DNA of 64,000 nt from Crocinitomicaceae bacterium (GCA_028689775.1 JAQVCM010000003.1:62001-126000); one strand, 5' to 3'. Positions 17,369-26,031 are shown, counted from the first letter of the stretch. Made by a program: numbers and translations. The notes: generated from the sequence alone by a model not told the origin.

Positions 17369-17743
17369 ATGAAATGGATGATATTCATATTTGCATTTTA
17401 CCTCATGTTTCGGCCAATTATGCCAATCATTAGTTATGCAGTGAATTATGAATACATCAGTACTGAACTTTGTGAAAACAAAGATACTCCCGAAATGGAA
17501 TGTAATGGAAAGTGTCATTTGAAAAAAGAATTGGCGAAAGAAATCCAAGAAAATAATCCAGTTTCAGAATCTAAAAAAGTAAATTTTGCTGAAAGCACTT
17601 TATTGTTCTGTTCAGAGATCGTTCCATTTACTTTTGAAAAAGTTCATTTTAATGAAGAAGTTGAGAATATGACTTCTTATTCTAATTTATATCAAAAAGA
17701 AAATTTCCATTCCATCTTTCATCCGCCAACAATACTTTCTTAA
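17369..17743 (+). CDS. Small cysteine-motif protein linked to metal-receptor cluster
   Basis: A 124-residue protein with a hydrophobic N-terminus (about 2-25) that may be a signal peptide or membrane anchor. It is followed by a cysteine-bearing motif: Cys35, then MEC45NGKC49H. Proteins with the CNGKCHLKK signature recur in Bacteroidota beside TonB receptors and heavy-metal genes; I recall them only as hypothetical. The CxxxC plus His arrangement suits metal binding, probably in the periplasm. It is the first gene of a three-gene set with the Met/His lipoprotein and the OprC-like receptor, behind a Fur-like palindrome. The substrate is inferred from those neighbours, not from this protein alone. 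Confidence 0.65.
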   Translation: MKWMIFIFAFYLMFRPIMPIISYAVNYEYISTELCENKDTPEMECNGKCHLKKELAKEIQENNPVSESKKVNFAESTLLFCSEIVPFTFEKVHFNEEVENMTSYSNLYQKENFHSIFHPPTILS

Positions 17744-17870
17744 CATTCGATTATTAACGTCCTTGTTTTAAACAGTTTTAGTTTAAAATGAAGTCGTCTG
17801 GATTAGTTTCAAATGAAGCCTAAGAGGTTCATGTTGTAACACCTATACTTTATAATTTAAAATTAAGAAA

Positions 17871-18725
17871 ATGAAAACATTTAAAATAATGGCTTTCGCG
17901 GCTTTCGCATTGCTTGCAGTATCTTGTAAAAAAGAAAAAAAAATAGTTCCAGAAACTGCAACTCCAATGGAGACTGAAGGATTGATCAAAGTAATTGATT
18001 TAAACAATCAAACACACAACATCGAGTTATTTACCAAAACAGGAGACTTCAAAATTGGTCATAACGCATTATTCGTTCGTGTAAAAAATACAGCTACACA
18101 AGCCTACGAAAGTAATTTAACGGTGGAAGTGAAACCATTGATGCACATGACATCCATGTCACATGCTTGTCCAGTTTCTGCTTTCGGTAAAACTGCTAAC
18201 AAAACGAATTTATACGATGGATATGTTGTTTTCCAAATGGCGAGCAATGCTACTGAATATTGGGATTTAACAATCAATTATACCATTAATGGTGTCGATT
18301 TTACGGCTACAAACCAAGTTACGGTTAACAATACAGAAAAAAGACGCGTAACTACCTTCACAGGAACTGATTCTAAAAAATACATTTTAGCAATGGTGAA
18401 TCCAGCGAGTCCTAAAGTTGGAATCAACGAGATGCAGGCAATGCTTTTTAAAATGGAAAGCATGACTAATTATCCAGCTGTGGATGGTTTTACGGTATTG
18501 ATTGACCCAAGAATGCCAAGCATGGGAAATCACGGTTCACCAAACAATGTACATTTAGTTCAAACCAACAATGCTGGCGCATACAACGGTAAGCTTTCAT
18601 TGACAATGACAGGATATTGGAAAATTAATCTTCAGGTAATGAACGCAGCGCAAGAAATTTTGAAAGGAGAAGAAGTAACAGCTGCCGTTGAGGCGAGTTC
18701 TATTTTCTTTGAACTAGAGTTTTAG
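17871..18725 (+). CDS. Met/His-rich lipoprotein with FixH/YtkA-like repeats
   Basis: A 284-residue lipoprotein; the lipobox ends LLAVSC with the lipidated Cys19. The mature protein has two similar beta-rich halves. The first contains Met91-His92-Met93, Met96, His98 and Cys100 (MHMTSMSHACP); the second contains a related RMPSMGNHGSP with Met215, Met218 and His221. Such MxxMxH(G/C) signatures are typical of FixH/YtkA-like domains and suit soft-metal (copper) binding. It lies 127 bases after the Cys-motif gene and 56 bases before the receptor gene, with a hairpin between it and the receptor. It probably hands metal on in the periplasm or buffers it; this is inference from motif and context. Confidence 0.65.
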   Translation: MKTFKIMAFAAFALLAVSCKKEKKIVPETATPMETEGLIKVIDLNNQTHNIELFTKTGDFKIGHNALFVRVKNTATQAYESNLTVEVKPLMHMTSMSHACPVSAFGKTANKTNLYDGYVVFQMASNATEYWDLTINYTINGVDFTATNQVTVNNTEKRRVTTFTGTDSKKYILAMVNPASPKVGINEMQAMLFKMESMTNYPAVDGFTVLIDPRMPSMGNHGSPNNVHLVQTNNAGAYNGKLSLTMTGYWKINLQVMNAAQEILKGEEVTAAVEASSIFFELEF

Positions 18726-18737
18726 AGTTATTCAATG

Positions 18738-18764
18738 ATCGGTGAAGTGTTTTTCTTCACCGAT
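18738..18764 (+). terminator. Perfect 10-bp hairpin between lipoprotein and receptor genes
   Basis: ATCGGTGAAG (18738-18747) pairs with CTTCACCGAT (18755-18764). The T-tract after it is poor, so it may act as an attenuator or a 3' end stabiliser rather than a full stop. Confidence 0.5.
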
Positions 18765-18781
18765 TTATTAAAATCTTCAAG

Positions 18782-20779
18782 ATGAAAAAGATAAAACTAC
18801 TTCTTTTAGGAGTGATGTTTGCTTTCAATTCATTTTCTCAAGTTACTGAAATTGATTCCGCAAGCTTAGAATTGTTGCATGAAATTATTATTTTCACTAA
18901 AAAATCAGCAACGGATAAACAACATGTAAAGCCATTGACAAGCATTGATGATTATTTGCAACAGTCTGGTAAAATTGAAATGATGAAGCGAGGAGCTTAC
19001 GCTTGGGAACCGCTGCTCAATTCGATGGCTACAGAAAGAACAGTCGTAACCATAGATGGAATGCGAGTTTTTGGTGCGTGTACAGATAAAATGGATCCAA
19101 TTACTTCGTATGTTGAAATTTCAAATCTTTCAGAAGCTGTTGTGAATTCAGGACAGCAAGGTGCAAAACACGGATCAACGATTGGCGGTTCTATTGATTT
19201 AAAAAGAAGAAAATCGGATCAATCAAAACTTGGTTGGAGCGGTGGACTAAGTGCAGGATTTGAAAGCAACAATTTACAACGAATTTTAGGCGGTTCTGCT
19301 CGTTATGTTGACAGTTCCTTCTATGTCAGTTTTGATTTGATGCACAGAAGTGCGGATAATTACAAAGCTGGAGGTGGGAGAGAAGTGGATTTTTCTCAAT
19401 TCAGTAAAATAAATACCTCGGCTTCAGCAGGCTGGTTGATGAATAAACAGAGCAGTTTGGAAGCATCTGTGATTTACGATTACGCAACAAATGTTGGTTA
19501 TCCAGCATTGACGATGGACGTGTCTTTGGCAAAAGCCTTGATTTCTTCCGTAAAATATGAATATCACAAAGATTCCAGTCGAATCAAGCATTGGGAAACT
19601 AAAATTTATTACAACACCGTGACGCACGTGATGGATGATACCAAGCGACCATCGGTTCCAATTCACATGGACATGCCGGGTTGGAGCGATACGTATGGAA
19701 TGTATTCCGACTTGAAACTGGATTTTGGAAAACACGATGTGACGGTCAATTTGAATGGATTTTACAATCGGTCGATCGCAGAAATGACGATGTACCCAGC
19801 AAATTCGGATGAGAAATTGATGTTTATGTATACCTGGCCAGATGTTCGCACCTTGTTTTCGGGTATTTATTTAGGGGATGTTTGGAAATTGAATAAACAT
19901 ACTTCATTGGTGTTATCAGGAAGTATCGGCGTACACCATAATTCGTTACCAGATACATTCGGTTTGCAAAGTTTGCAGATTTTTTATCCAACGATGACAG
20001 ACCAAAAGACAAGATTGGTCAAAAATCTATCTGCACATTACCGCTTTGAAAAAAACACCTTTAACCTTGATTTTGGAATCGGATATGGCGATCGAGCACC
20101 GTCCGTTTCTGAGGCGTATGGATTTTACTTATTCAACAGTTTTGATCGATATGATTATGTTGGAGATCCCAATCTGAAAAATGAAGAATCCTATGAAGCA
20201 TCTTTTTCATTGGCTTACAAGAAAAATAGATTCAGCGCAAAAGTGGGAGGTTCGTATTTTCACATCAATAATTACATCGTCGGAAAAGTAGATCCTGTTT
20301 TGTTGCCAATGACCATCGGTGCGAATGGAATTAAGGTGTACGAAAGTTTGAAATACAGTACAATAGTGAACTCCGATTTGATTGTAGAATACCGTTTTCC
20401 ATACAAGATCAATTGGAAAGGGCAAATTACGTATAGTTACGGAAGGGATTATAAAAATGAAAACTTACCATTCATCAGTCCGGTGCGATATGTGAGTTCT
20501 GTGAATTACTATTACAAGAAATTCAACGGCGAGATCATGGTTCGAGGAAATTTAGTTCAAGCACAATTTAATCCTGAATATGGAGAAAATAGAACCTCAG
20601 CTTGGGGAATTCTAAACGCCAGTGTAAATTACAATTTTGAATTAGCTAAAAGCAGAAAACTCGTTGCGAAAGCTGGAGTTGAAAATATTTTGGATGCGTA
20701 TTATTCTACTTTCTCAGACTGGAACAACATTCCGAGAATGGGTAGAAGTGTTTTCGTGAACTTGGTTTATACTTTTTAA
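18782..20779 (+). CDS. TonB-dependent outer-membrane receptor, OprC-like (probable copper importer)
   Basis: A 665-residue receptor with a signal peptide (about 1-19), a plug domain (about 45-140) and a 22-strand-type barrel ending in the aromatic strand NLVYTF. There is no N-terminal carboxypeptidase-like SusC domain. The plug carries GACTDKMDP, that is Cys100-x3-Met104, and the barrel carries His282-x-Met284 in THVMDD. Together these reproduce the CxxxM and HxM copper site described for Pseudomonas OprC. A further Met/His-rich stretch, IHMDMPGW, follows. The protein is therefore best read as a TonB-driven importer of copper or a copper complex. Its neighbours, a Cys-motif protein and a Met/His lipoprotein, agree. 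Zinc or another metal cannot be excluded. Confidence 0.8.
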   Translation: MKKIKLLLLGVMFAFNSFSQVTEIDSASLELLHEIIIFTKKSATDKQHVKPLTSIDDYLQQSGKIEMMKRGAYAWEPLLNSMATERTVVTIDGMRVFGACTDKMDPITSYVEISNLSEAVVNSGQQGAKHGSTIGGSIDLKRRKSDQSKLGWSGGLSAGFESNNLQRILGGSARYVDSSFYVSFDLMHRSADNYKAGGGREVDFSQFSKINTSASAGWLMNKQSSLEASVIYDYATNVGYPALTMDVSLAKALISSVKYEYHKDSSRIKHWETKIYYNTVTHVMDDTKRPSVPIHMDMPGWSDTYGMYSDLKLDFGKHDVTVNLNGFYNRSIAEMTMYPANSDEKLMFMYTWPDVRTLFSGIYLGDVWKLNKHTSLVLSGSIGVHHNSLPDTFGLQSLQIFYPTMTDQKTRLVKNLSAHYRFEKNTFNLDFGIGYGDRAPSVSEAYGFYLFNSFDRYDYVGDPNLKNEESYEASFSLAYKKNRFSAKVGGSYFHINNYIVGKVDPVLLPMTIGANGIKVYESLKYSTIVNSDLIVEYRFPYKINWKGQITYSYGRDYKNENLPFISPVRYVSSVNYYYKKFNGEIMVRGNLVQAQFNPEYGENRTSAWGILNASVNYNFELAKSRKLVAKAGVENILDAYYSTFSDWNNIPRMGRSVFVNLVYTF

Positions 20780-20853
20780 ACTGAATTTAAATGGGATTTA
20801 AAATCAGTTTAAATTTCAATTAATATGGCATTCTTGCTTTAAACTACAAACAA

Positions 20854-20899
20854 AAACGCCTTGAATGAAATTCTTTGCAGAATCGAATTCAAGGCGTTT
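20854..20899. terminator. Bidirectional terminator after the receptor gene
   Basis: AAACGCCTTGAAT (20854-20866) pairs perfectly with ATTCAAGGCGTTT (20887-20899), with an inner ATTCT/AGAAT stem, then a T-run. An A-run on the other side lets it also serve the convergent YceI gene. Confidence 0.8.
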
Positions 20900-20960
20900 G
20901 TTTTTTTAATTATCAATCGGAGAACGTATTTTTCTCGCTGAAAGTTTTAGGAATAAGAAC

Positions 20961-21545
20961 TTATTTTTTGAAAGTAAACGTACCTTCAACATTTACTTCA
21001 TCCCAGGTTTTACTTACACCATCAACGCCCATGTGCAAATCATAGCACGCTTTATTTAAAGATTCAATTGCATCTTGAGCATTAAATTCTTGCAGGTTTA
21101 AGGTTGATTTTACGCTGAAAACATTTCCTGCTTTTTCATCGTAATTTGTTTCCAAAGGAATTTCACGAGTTACTCCGTTTAGTGTGATGGATAATTTTGA
21201 AACGTTATTTTCGTGCATGAATTTTCCTGAAATCAATTTTGTATTGTTCATCACACCAAAAAACAGATTTTGCAATTTGGCATCTCGATCATCGTTGTTT
21301 GAGAATAAACTGCTGACAGGAATTGAAAAAGTAGCTCCGTTTAAAACTTCCTCTGGTGTTTCTCCAGATTTTAGATTTTCAATTTTAATTTCTCTAAATA
21401 TTCCTGTTACCGGAACTTTATCCGTTGTTTTGTATGCAGTCCATTCGATGTTTATATTTTTTTGATCCAGTGTTATGCTTTTGTTGCAGGCAAATAAGAA
21501 GGGAATTGTGATTGCTACAATCAGAATTTTTTTGAGGTTTTTCAT
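20961..21545 (-). CDS. YceI-like lipoprotein
   Basis: A 194-residue lipoprotein with lipidated Cys20 in FLFAC. The mature part has the YceI lipocalin-like layout: INIEWTAYKTTDKVPVTGIF near the start, a DDRDAKL segment corresponding to the conserved HxxRDxH-type motif, and ISGKF and LNGVTREIPL strands. YceI proteins bind isoprenoid or other amphiphilic lipids in the periplasm; lipoprotein versions are common in Bacteroidota. The ligand is not known. It is monocistronic: a TAATTTTG box lies about 60 bases upstream and a shared terminator downstream. The final segment ends VEGTFTFKK, as expected for the last strand of this fold. Confidence 0.8.
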   Translation of the reverse strand: MKNLKKILIVAITIPFLFACNKSITLDQKNINIEWTAYKTTDKVPVTGIFREIKIENLKSGETPEEVLNGATFSIPVSSLFSNNDDRDAKLQNLFFGVMNNTKLISGKFMHENNVSKLSITLNGVTREIPLETNYDEKAGNVFSVKSTLNLQEFNAQDAIESLNKACYDLHMGVDGVSKTWDEVNVEGTFTFKK

Positions 21546-21606
21546 AATAAAAGGTTTATTTAGAAATTATTTCAATGAAAATAGAATCTACTTTAGACCC
21601 TATTTA

Positions 21607-21614
21607 CAAAATTA
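21607..21614 (-). promoter_or_regulatory. Predicted -7 box TAATTTTG for the YceI-like gene
   Basis: Exact TAnnTTTG match on the minus strand; the predicted leader is about 55 bases. Confidence 0.5.
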
Positions 21615-21674
21615 ATAAATTATTGTTCGTCTTCTTTCTTTTAACAATTTCTTATCGTTCGCCTAAAGTTTTAG

Positions 21675-22286
21675 TTATTTTTTATCAATGCTCCTAAAAG
21701 TCAGGTTAATACGAATTCCATTTGTTTTTTTTGAAACAGGTAATTGATGCAACCAAAAGTTTTGTGTTGGAGCTTTCATCAAAAGAAGACTTCCGTTTTC
21801 GAGAAGAACACTTACTTTTTCCTGTGTTATTTTGTGTTTAAAGTTGAATTTTCGTTCGTCACCGATAGTCACAGACGCAATACTTCCATCTTTTTTTAAG
21901 TCTTTTTCAGCATCGCTGTGCCAACCCATTCCTTCGCTTCCGTCGTGATATAAGTTTAGCAGACACGAATTATAATTTTCACCAGAAATTTCTTCGACTA
22001 TTTTTTTCACTTCTAGTAAAACTGAATTCCAAATTTTAGCTTTCTTCGTTTGCTTGGAATACGTGTATTCAAACGCTTCTTCGCCGTACCAAGCTACTTT
22101 TCGCTTGGTGACGATTTTTTTACCGAATAGAATTACTTCATCATTTTGCCAATCAATAGTTTCTAAAAGTTGATCAAGATAGTGACCCGCTAATTCTGCT
22201 TGTATGATTTTACCATGATAGTTGACTTCGCCATCTCTGGGAAGCAGGTTTTTCGTTGGATCTGAAGGGAAATCGAAAAGACTCAT
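21675..22286 (-). CDS. AlkB-like 2-oxoglutarate/Fe(II) dioxygenase
   Basis: A 203-residue protein of the AlkB family, which removes alkyl groups from damaged DNA or RNA bases using Fe(II), oxygen and 2-oxoglutarate. The iron ligands are His123, Asp125 (HSD) and His180 (WLHQLP); the 2-oxoglutarate arginines are Arg192 and Arg198 (GIRINLTFR). The N-terminal NLLPRDGEV segment is typical of the Bacteroidota members. The open frame extends 29 codons further upstream, but a TATCTTTG promoter box lies inside that extension (22314-22321), so I place the start at the ATG at 22286. It is a single gene; the DNA upstream is gene-poor and contains a gene remnant. Confidence 0.88.
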   Translation of the reverse strand: MSLFDFPSDPTKNLLPRDGEVNYHGKIIQAELAGHYLDQLLETIDWQNDEVILFGKKIVTKRKVAWYGEEAFEYTYSKQTKKAKIWNSVLLEVKKIVEEISGENYNSCLLNLYHDGSEGMGWHSDAEKDLKKDGSIASVTIGDERKFNFKHKITQEKVSVLLENGSLLLMKAPTQNFWLHQLPVSKKTNGIRINLTFRSIDKK

Positions 22287-22313
22287 TGTTTCTTGACGTT
22301 GTATGTGGTATTT

Positions 22314-22321
22314 CAAAGATA
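22314..22321 (-). promoter_or_regulatory. Predicted -7 box TATCTTTG for the AlkB-like gene
   Basis: Exact TAnnTTTG match on the minus strand. It falls inside a longer open frame and so argues for the downstream start at 22286. Confidence 0.55.
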
Positions 22322-22516
22322 ATTTTATCTTACCACTGAAACGGTCTTTCTGATATATTTTTCTGAAATCCATATTTACTTCGCGAAGCTGTTTAAAGAT
22401 GTGTCATCTTTTCGAGATGTTCTATTCATATATTTTCATTGCCACTTTTTTTCAAAGTCCGAAGGACTGTAATTATTTTAAAAAAAGCGATTCGTCATTT
22501 TTTAAAAACCCCGAAG

Positions 22517-22554
22517 CGGGTGACATTATTCATTCACGTAATAATGTCATCCCG
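22517..22554. repeat. Inverted repeat in a gene-poor region
   Basis: CGGGTGACATTATT (22517-22530) pairs with AATAATGTCATCCCG (22540-22554) with one bulged base. There is no T-tract. It could be a REP-like element or an RNA structure; no second copy was noticed in the window. Confidence 0.4.
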
Positions 22555-22583
22555 TCAGGATTGTTGTACTAAAACACTTTTAG

Positions 22584-22865
22584 ACCTTATGTTGGTGTCT
22601 TTTTGACGGTCTCTACATTCGTATTCGGTCAAAAGTAGAGCTCCAAAAGAGATTCTCACTGCGTGCGATTCTTTCAGCGAGTAAAACCTTGTTGGGTTAC
22701 ATCATCGTAGCAGGAATCGGCGTGTTGAGTTTCATCATGTTTCACCAATTTGGCAAATTGAAATACAAAGTAGCACGCTATAACTTTTACCGCGCAGATC
22801 GAATTATCAAGCGAGAGAAAAAGAAAATGATGGATTTACCTGCACGTGCAGGTATGGAGATTTAA
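22584..22865 (+). pseudogene. Probable gene remnant encoding a membrane helix and basic tail
   Basis: A frame of 93 codons is open between TAG at 22581 and TAA at 22863 but has no ATG near its beginning. Its translation is protein-like: a segment DGLYIRIRSKVELQKRF, a hydrophobic helix (LLGYIIVAGIGVLSFIMF) and a strongly basic, conserved-looking tail (KLKYKVARYNFYRADRIIKR) ending MMDLPARAGMEI. Codon use resembles neighbouring genes. It therefore looks like the C-terminal end of a membrane protein whose 5' part was lost, or a gene using a non-ATG start. I do not recognise the family. The flanking sequence is low in coding signal. Confidence 0.45.
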
Positions 22866-22981
22866 CACAGTCTATTTAAAAGGTGAGAAATAGTTTCACA
22901 CCTTCTTCTTTGAAATTATTTTATCGAATTACCGTGAATTGAAATAAACGATATTTTACTAAAAATCCAAAGACTATTTGT

Positions 22982-23012
22982 AAAAAAAAACAGCAACTTT
23001 TCAAAGTTGCTG
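22982..23012 (-). terminator. Terminator of the TPR/PD40 gene
   Basis: CAGCAACTT (22991-22999) pairs with AAGTTGCTG (23004-23012). On the minus strand the stem is followed by a run of nine Ts. Confidence 0.85.
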
Positions 23013-23037
23013 TTCTCATTCATCTTCATTTTTAAAC

Positions 23038-24417
23038 TTATTTTTTTGGCATCACAAAATTGATCATGTCAATTTCGAAAATATCCATACTAGCTCTTTG
23101 ACCAACCAATACAAATGTTGAAAAATAGGCTTTCTTTAAATCTGCATAATGTACAAAATGCGTGTCGTCATTCACAGAATTAATAGCTGCACCTAAGTTG
23201 ATTGGTTTGGACCATGCATTTCCTAAATTTTCAGAAACAAAAATATCATATCCACCCATTCCTGGATGAAAGTCTGAACTGAAAAACAAAAAGCGACCAT
23301 CTGGCGAGATAAAAGGAGTTGTTTCATTTCCTGTCGTATTGATACTATCCGACATCGGAACAGCATCGCCCCATGCTTTACCGACTTTTTGAACTACATA
23401 AATATCCGTTTTTCTTCGCTCTTCATTTCGATTGGAGACAAAATACATGGTATTGCCATCTGCTGTAACTGTTGCACCTGCGTCAAAATAAGAGGTGTTG
23501 ATTGAGTTGTTTTTAATTTTCTTTGGATTACTCCATTTGTCTTTATTGGATAAAGCAACTTCAAAAATGTCAGAACTTCTGGTAGATATTTTCTCATCAA
23601 CTGCTTCGTTGTTGATCGTTAAATACCCATACAAACCGTCATCAGAAATGTGTGAAAAAGATTCAAAACCATATCCATTTATTCGTTCAATGTTATTGGT
23701 TACGCTGTCCCAAATTTGACTTTCTTCATTCCATTTCGCATGGTAAACGTCTTCAAAGTATTGACCTTCTTCTGGGTTGAGTCCTCCGCCAGTTGTGTTC
23801 GATCTTCTGGAAGTAAAATACATTTCTTTTCCTGCGTTGATAACCACAGGAGCATAATCATTAAAGCCAGAATTTACATTTCCTTCTAGAATCTTTTTAG
23901 TTGCAAAAGGAGTTATTTTCATTTGCTGTTGTGCAAATTGACATTCCTTGATTTTTTCAGCAATTCGAGCTTCTTTGGATTTATTTTTAGACATTAGGAT
24001 CAACGCTTTCTCGTAATTAGCGATTGCGCTATCTAAGATACCCATTCTGTGATATGATTTTCCAATCAATTCATAAATGTCTTTCTCAACAGAATTACTC
24101 TTATTTACTGCTTCTATTCCATATTGAAGCGCAAAACCATAGTTGTCAATCTGATAATGACAAAAGCCAATCCAATACGGAGGTTTCCAAGAATTAGGAT
24201 CTTTGACGGCAGCTTGACGAAATTTGATTAAAGCATCTCGAACTCTTCCTTCAGTGTACATTTTTTTTCCATCTTCCAAAATTAACAAGGATGCTGAACG
24301 ATCGATAACGCTCGTTGTTGTATCTGGCGGTGTGATGGCTTTAAGCTCCAAGCTGGATGCAGAACTCGAAAGTGAAGTCAGTGTAAAAAGTAGGAATGTA
24401 AAAAAATATTTTCTCAT
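23038..24417 (-). CDS. Secreted TPR and PD40 beta-propeller protein
   Basis: A 459-residue exported protein with a signal peptide (about 1-20). Residues about 45-165 form tetratricopeptide helices (YTEGRVRDALIKFRQAA, YHRMGILDSAIANYEKAL). Residues about 180-450 are PD40/TolB-type propeller blades, recognised by repeats such as EMYFTSRR, TMYFVSNR and FLFFSSDFHPGMGGYDIF. This is the N-terminal and middle layout of many Bacteroidota OmpA-family proteins, but the C-terminal OmpA peptidoglycan-binding domain is absent, so it ends after the propeller. Its function is unknown; a periplasmic scaffolding role is plausible. It is monocistronic with its own promoter boxes and a strong terminator. Confidence 0.8.
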   Translation of the reverse strand: MRKYFFTFLLFTLTSLSSSASSLELKAITPPDTTTSVIDRSASLLILEDGKKMYTEGRVRDALIKFRQAAVKDPNSWKPPYWIGFCHYQIDNYGFALQYGIEAVNKSNSVEKDIYELIGKSYHRMGILDSAIANYEKALILMSKNKSKEARIAEKIKECQFAQQQMKITPFATKKILEGNVNSGFNDYAPVVINAGKEMYFTSRRSNTTGGGLNPEEGQYFEDVYHAKWNEESQIWDSVTNNIERINGYGFESFSHISDDGLYGYLTINNEAVDEKISTRSSDIFEVALSNKDKWSNPKKIKNNSINTSYFDAGATVTADGNTMYFVSNRNEERRKTDIYVVQKVGKAWGDAVPMSDSINTTGNETTPFISPDGRFLFFSSDFHPGMGGYDIFVSENLGNAWSKPINLGAAINSVNDDTHFVHYADLKKAYFSTFVLVGQRASMDIFEIDMINFVMPKK

Positions 24418-24461
24418 GGTAGTTGATCAATAAAATTCAAAATTATTAGAAGTGTTGCTGA

Positions 24462-24469
24462 CAAAGATA
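24462..24469 (-). promoter_or_regulatory. Predicted -7 box TATCTTTG for the TPR/PD40 gene
   Basis: Exact TAnnTTTG match on the minus strand. A second exact match, TAATTTTG at 24438-24445, lies closer to the ATG; which one is used cannot be told. Confidence 0.45.
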
Positions 24470-24548
24470 GCATTTTGTTAAACTTTTGAGTGGTTTTTAA
24501 GAACTAGTTTCCGCGAATTATTGACAATAAAAGTGGTGCGAAAGTTCG

Positions 24549-25385
24549 TTAATTCAATTCGTTTTTGAAAAACAAGGGATCTTCTACAACTTCCTGAACG
24601 GCAATGGTCGAAGCAACAGTTGCTAAAATAGGAGCGAAGGCAGCACAAATCCAAAGAAGCGCATGGACTAAAAACTGACTGATTACGGCAATTGGTTCTT
24701 TGTTGAATTGACTCCAATTGAACAATGCATCTAAATTTACGGGAACCAAAATGAGCAAAGAATAAATCGTTCCAATGGCGATGGTTAGGCCTCGGTATTT
24801 TCTCATTAAAATAATACTTTCATCAACTGTTAGTTTTCTTCGTTCGTTGATGTAATCCAAAAAACTAAATCCATAGTAGTAGAAACCAATTAAATAGGTC
24901 GTAATTAGCAAGGGACTTTTGCTGACATCATCCCAAAAGATTGCACAAAAAGCAAAAATCAGGAGAAAGAAAAAATATTGCCACATCATGTTTCGAATCA
25001 CAATTTGAACACCTCTTCGGATGTCAATCCAAAATTGTTGCATGTTGAACGGATATGATTTCTGAGTAATGATCACCTCAACTTTCATCGATAAATAGGC
25101 GAGAAGCGGCGAAAGAAGCGTAACAACCAAGTATTTTGAAAATTGCATAAATAGCATCGCAATGGAAATTTCAATCAATAACTGAAGTAAATACCATACA
25201 ATTCCATTCATGGTAGAAGAATCAGCAACAAAATGGTGTTGTTTTAATTGATATCCAATTTGATAAATCCCAAGCATTAAGAATGCTGGAATCAATGCAT
25301 ACCAATATAGCTTATGCTCGCGAATGAATAAAACTGCTTTCCAATATGATTTAATTCCGTGAGAAAAATCCTTCACCATTTTCAT
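24549..25385 (-). CDS. EI24/CysZ-like membrane protein
   Basis: A 278-residue integral membrane protein of the EI24 domain family. The N-terminus DFSHGIKSYWKAVLFIREHKLYWYALIP is the usual opening, with a basic amphipathic helix leading into the first membrane helix (about 27-45). Further helices lie at about 66-100, 130-160, 170-185 and 205-265. The family includes CysZ, a sulfate permease, but Bacteroidota members lie outside sulfur operons and their substrate is unknown; no cysteine-biosynthesis gene is near here. A TATCTTTG box ends 5 bases before the ATG, predicting a leaderless message from 25385; an in-frame ATG two codons later is also possible. Confidence 0.75.
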   Translation of the reverse strand: MKMVKDFSHGIKSYWKAVLFIREHKLYWYALIPAFLMLGIYQIGYQLKQHHFVADSSTMNGIVWYLLQLLIEISIAMLFMQFSKYLVVTLLSPLLAYLSMKVEVIITQKSYPFNMQQFWIDIRRGVQIVIRNMMWQYFFFLLIFAFCAIFWDDVSKSPLLITTYLIGFYYYGFSFLDYINERRKLTVDESIILMRKYRGLTIAIGTIYSLLILVPVNLDALFNWSQFNKEPIAVISQFLVHALLWICAAFAPILATVASTIAVQEVVEDPLFFKNELN

Positions 25386-25389
25386 TCCT

Positions 25390-25397
25390 CAAAGATA
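25390..25397 (-). promoter_or_regulatory. Predicted -7 box TATCTTTG for the EI24 gene
   Basis: Exact TAnnTTTG match on the minus strand, 4 bases from the ATG, predicting transcription from about the start codon. Confidence 0.5.
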
Positions 25398-25434
25398 GAA
25401 ACCAGAAGGCAGATAATTTAGTAGTTCGTTGCTT

Positions 25435-25968
25435 TTATTTTGTTCTTTCAACCTCCGTGATTTCATCCAAGCCGTGATATAGAAAACTCACCAAGTGCAA
25501 CATTTGATCGCGTCCTTTTCGTTGACCATATTTTGAAGTAATGAATACAGATGCCATGGCGATGATTCCAAAAGGTATAAACCAAAGAAATGGCGAACTA
25601 CCAGAGGTTTGATATTGAACATAGCCAAAGATTCCTGCGAAAAAAGTGCTAATGCAAATGGACGCATAAATCAGTGCAAACATCGACCACACCAATTGAC
25701 TTGGACCAATGAGACAATGTGCATATACTTCGCCGTTGTATTCATCTTTTTCAATCCGAACGGTCATTTCAGGAGACCAATAGTGTTGTAGTAATTTGTG
25801 CGTTTTGATAAATAATAAATCTTTGGCTCTTAAAACATAAACGTGTCTATCTGAATTTTTTTTAGAAACGATGTGCTCCAGCGCAACATCAGGTTCGCAG
25901 CTTATTTTTAGGTTGAAACGAGGTCGTATTTCACCTAAAATGGAATGATTGAGTCGGTTGAATTTCAT
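25435..25968 (-). CDS. Hypothetical protein with two membrane helices
   Basis: A 177-residue protein that I do not recognise. An N-terminal cytoplasmic part of about 95 residues is rich in strands and charged residues (HVYVLRAKDLLFIKTHKLLQHYWSPEMTVRI by composition). It is followed by two adjacent membrane helices (about 96-118 and 125-146) and a short basic C-terminus (SKYGQRKGRDQM). There is no signal peptide and no catalytic motif. It lies upstream of the EI24 gene on the same strand, but that gene seems to have its own promoter. The sequence composition is like that of its neighbours, so recent transfer is not suggested. Confidence 0.6.
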   Translation of the reverse strand: MKFNRLNHSILGEIRPRFNLKISCEPDVALEHIVSKKNSDRHVYVLRAKDLLFIKTHKLLQHYWSPEMTVRIEKDEYNGEVYAHCLIGPSQLVWSMFALIYASICISTFFAGIFGYVQYQTSGSSPFLWFIPFGIIAMASVFITSKYGQRKGRDQMLHLVSFLYHGLDEITEVERTK

Positions 25969-26031
25969 CCGCTAAAAATATATTCAATTTGTTTTAGAAT
26001 GAATATAAATTAAGCTCTAAATTCAAATAAA

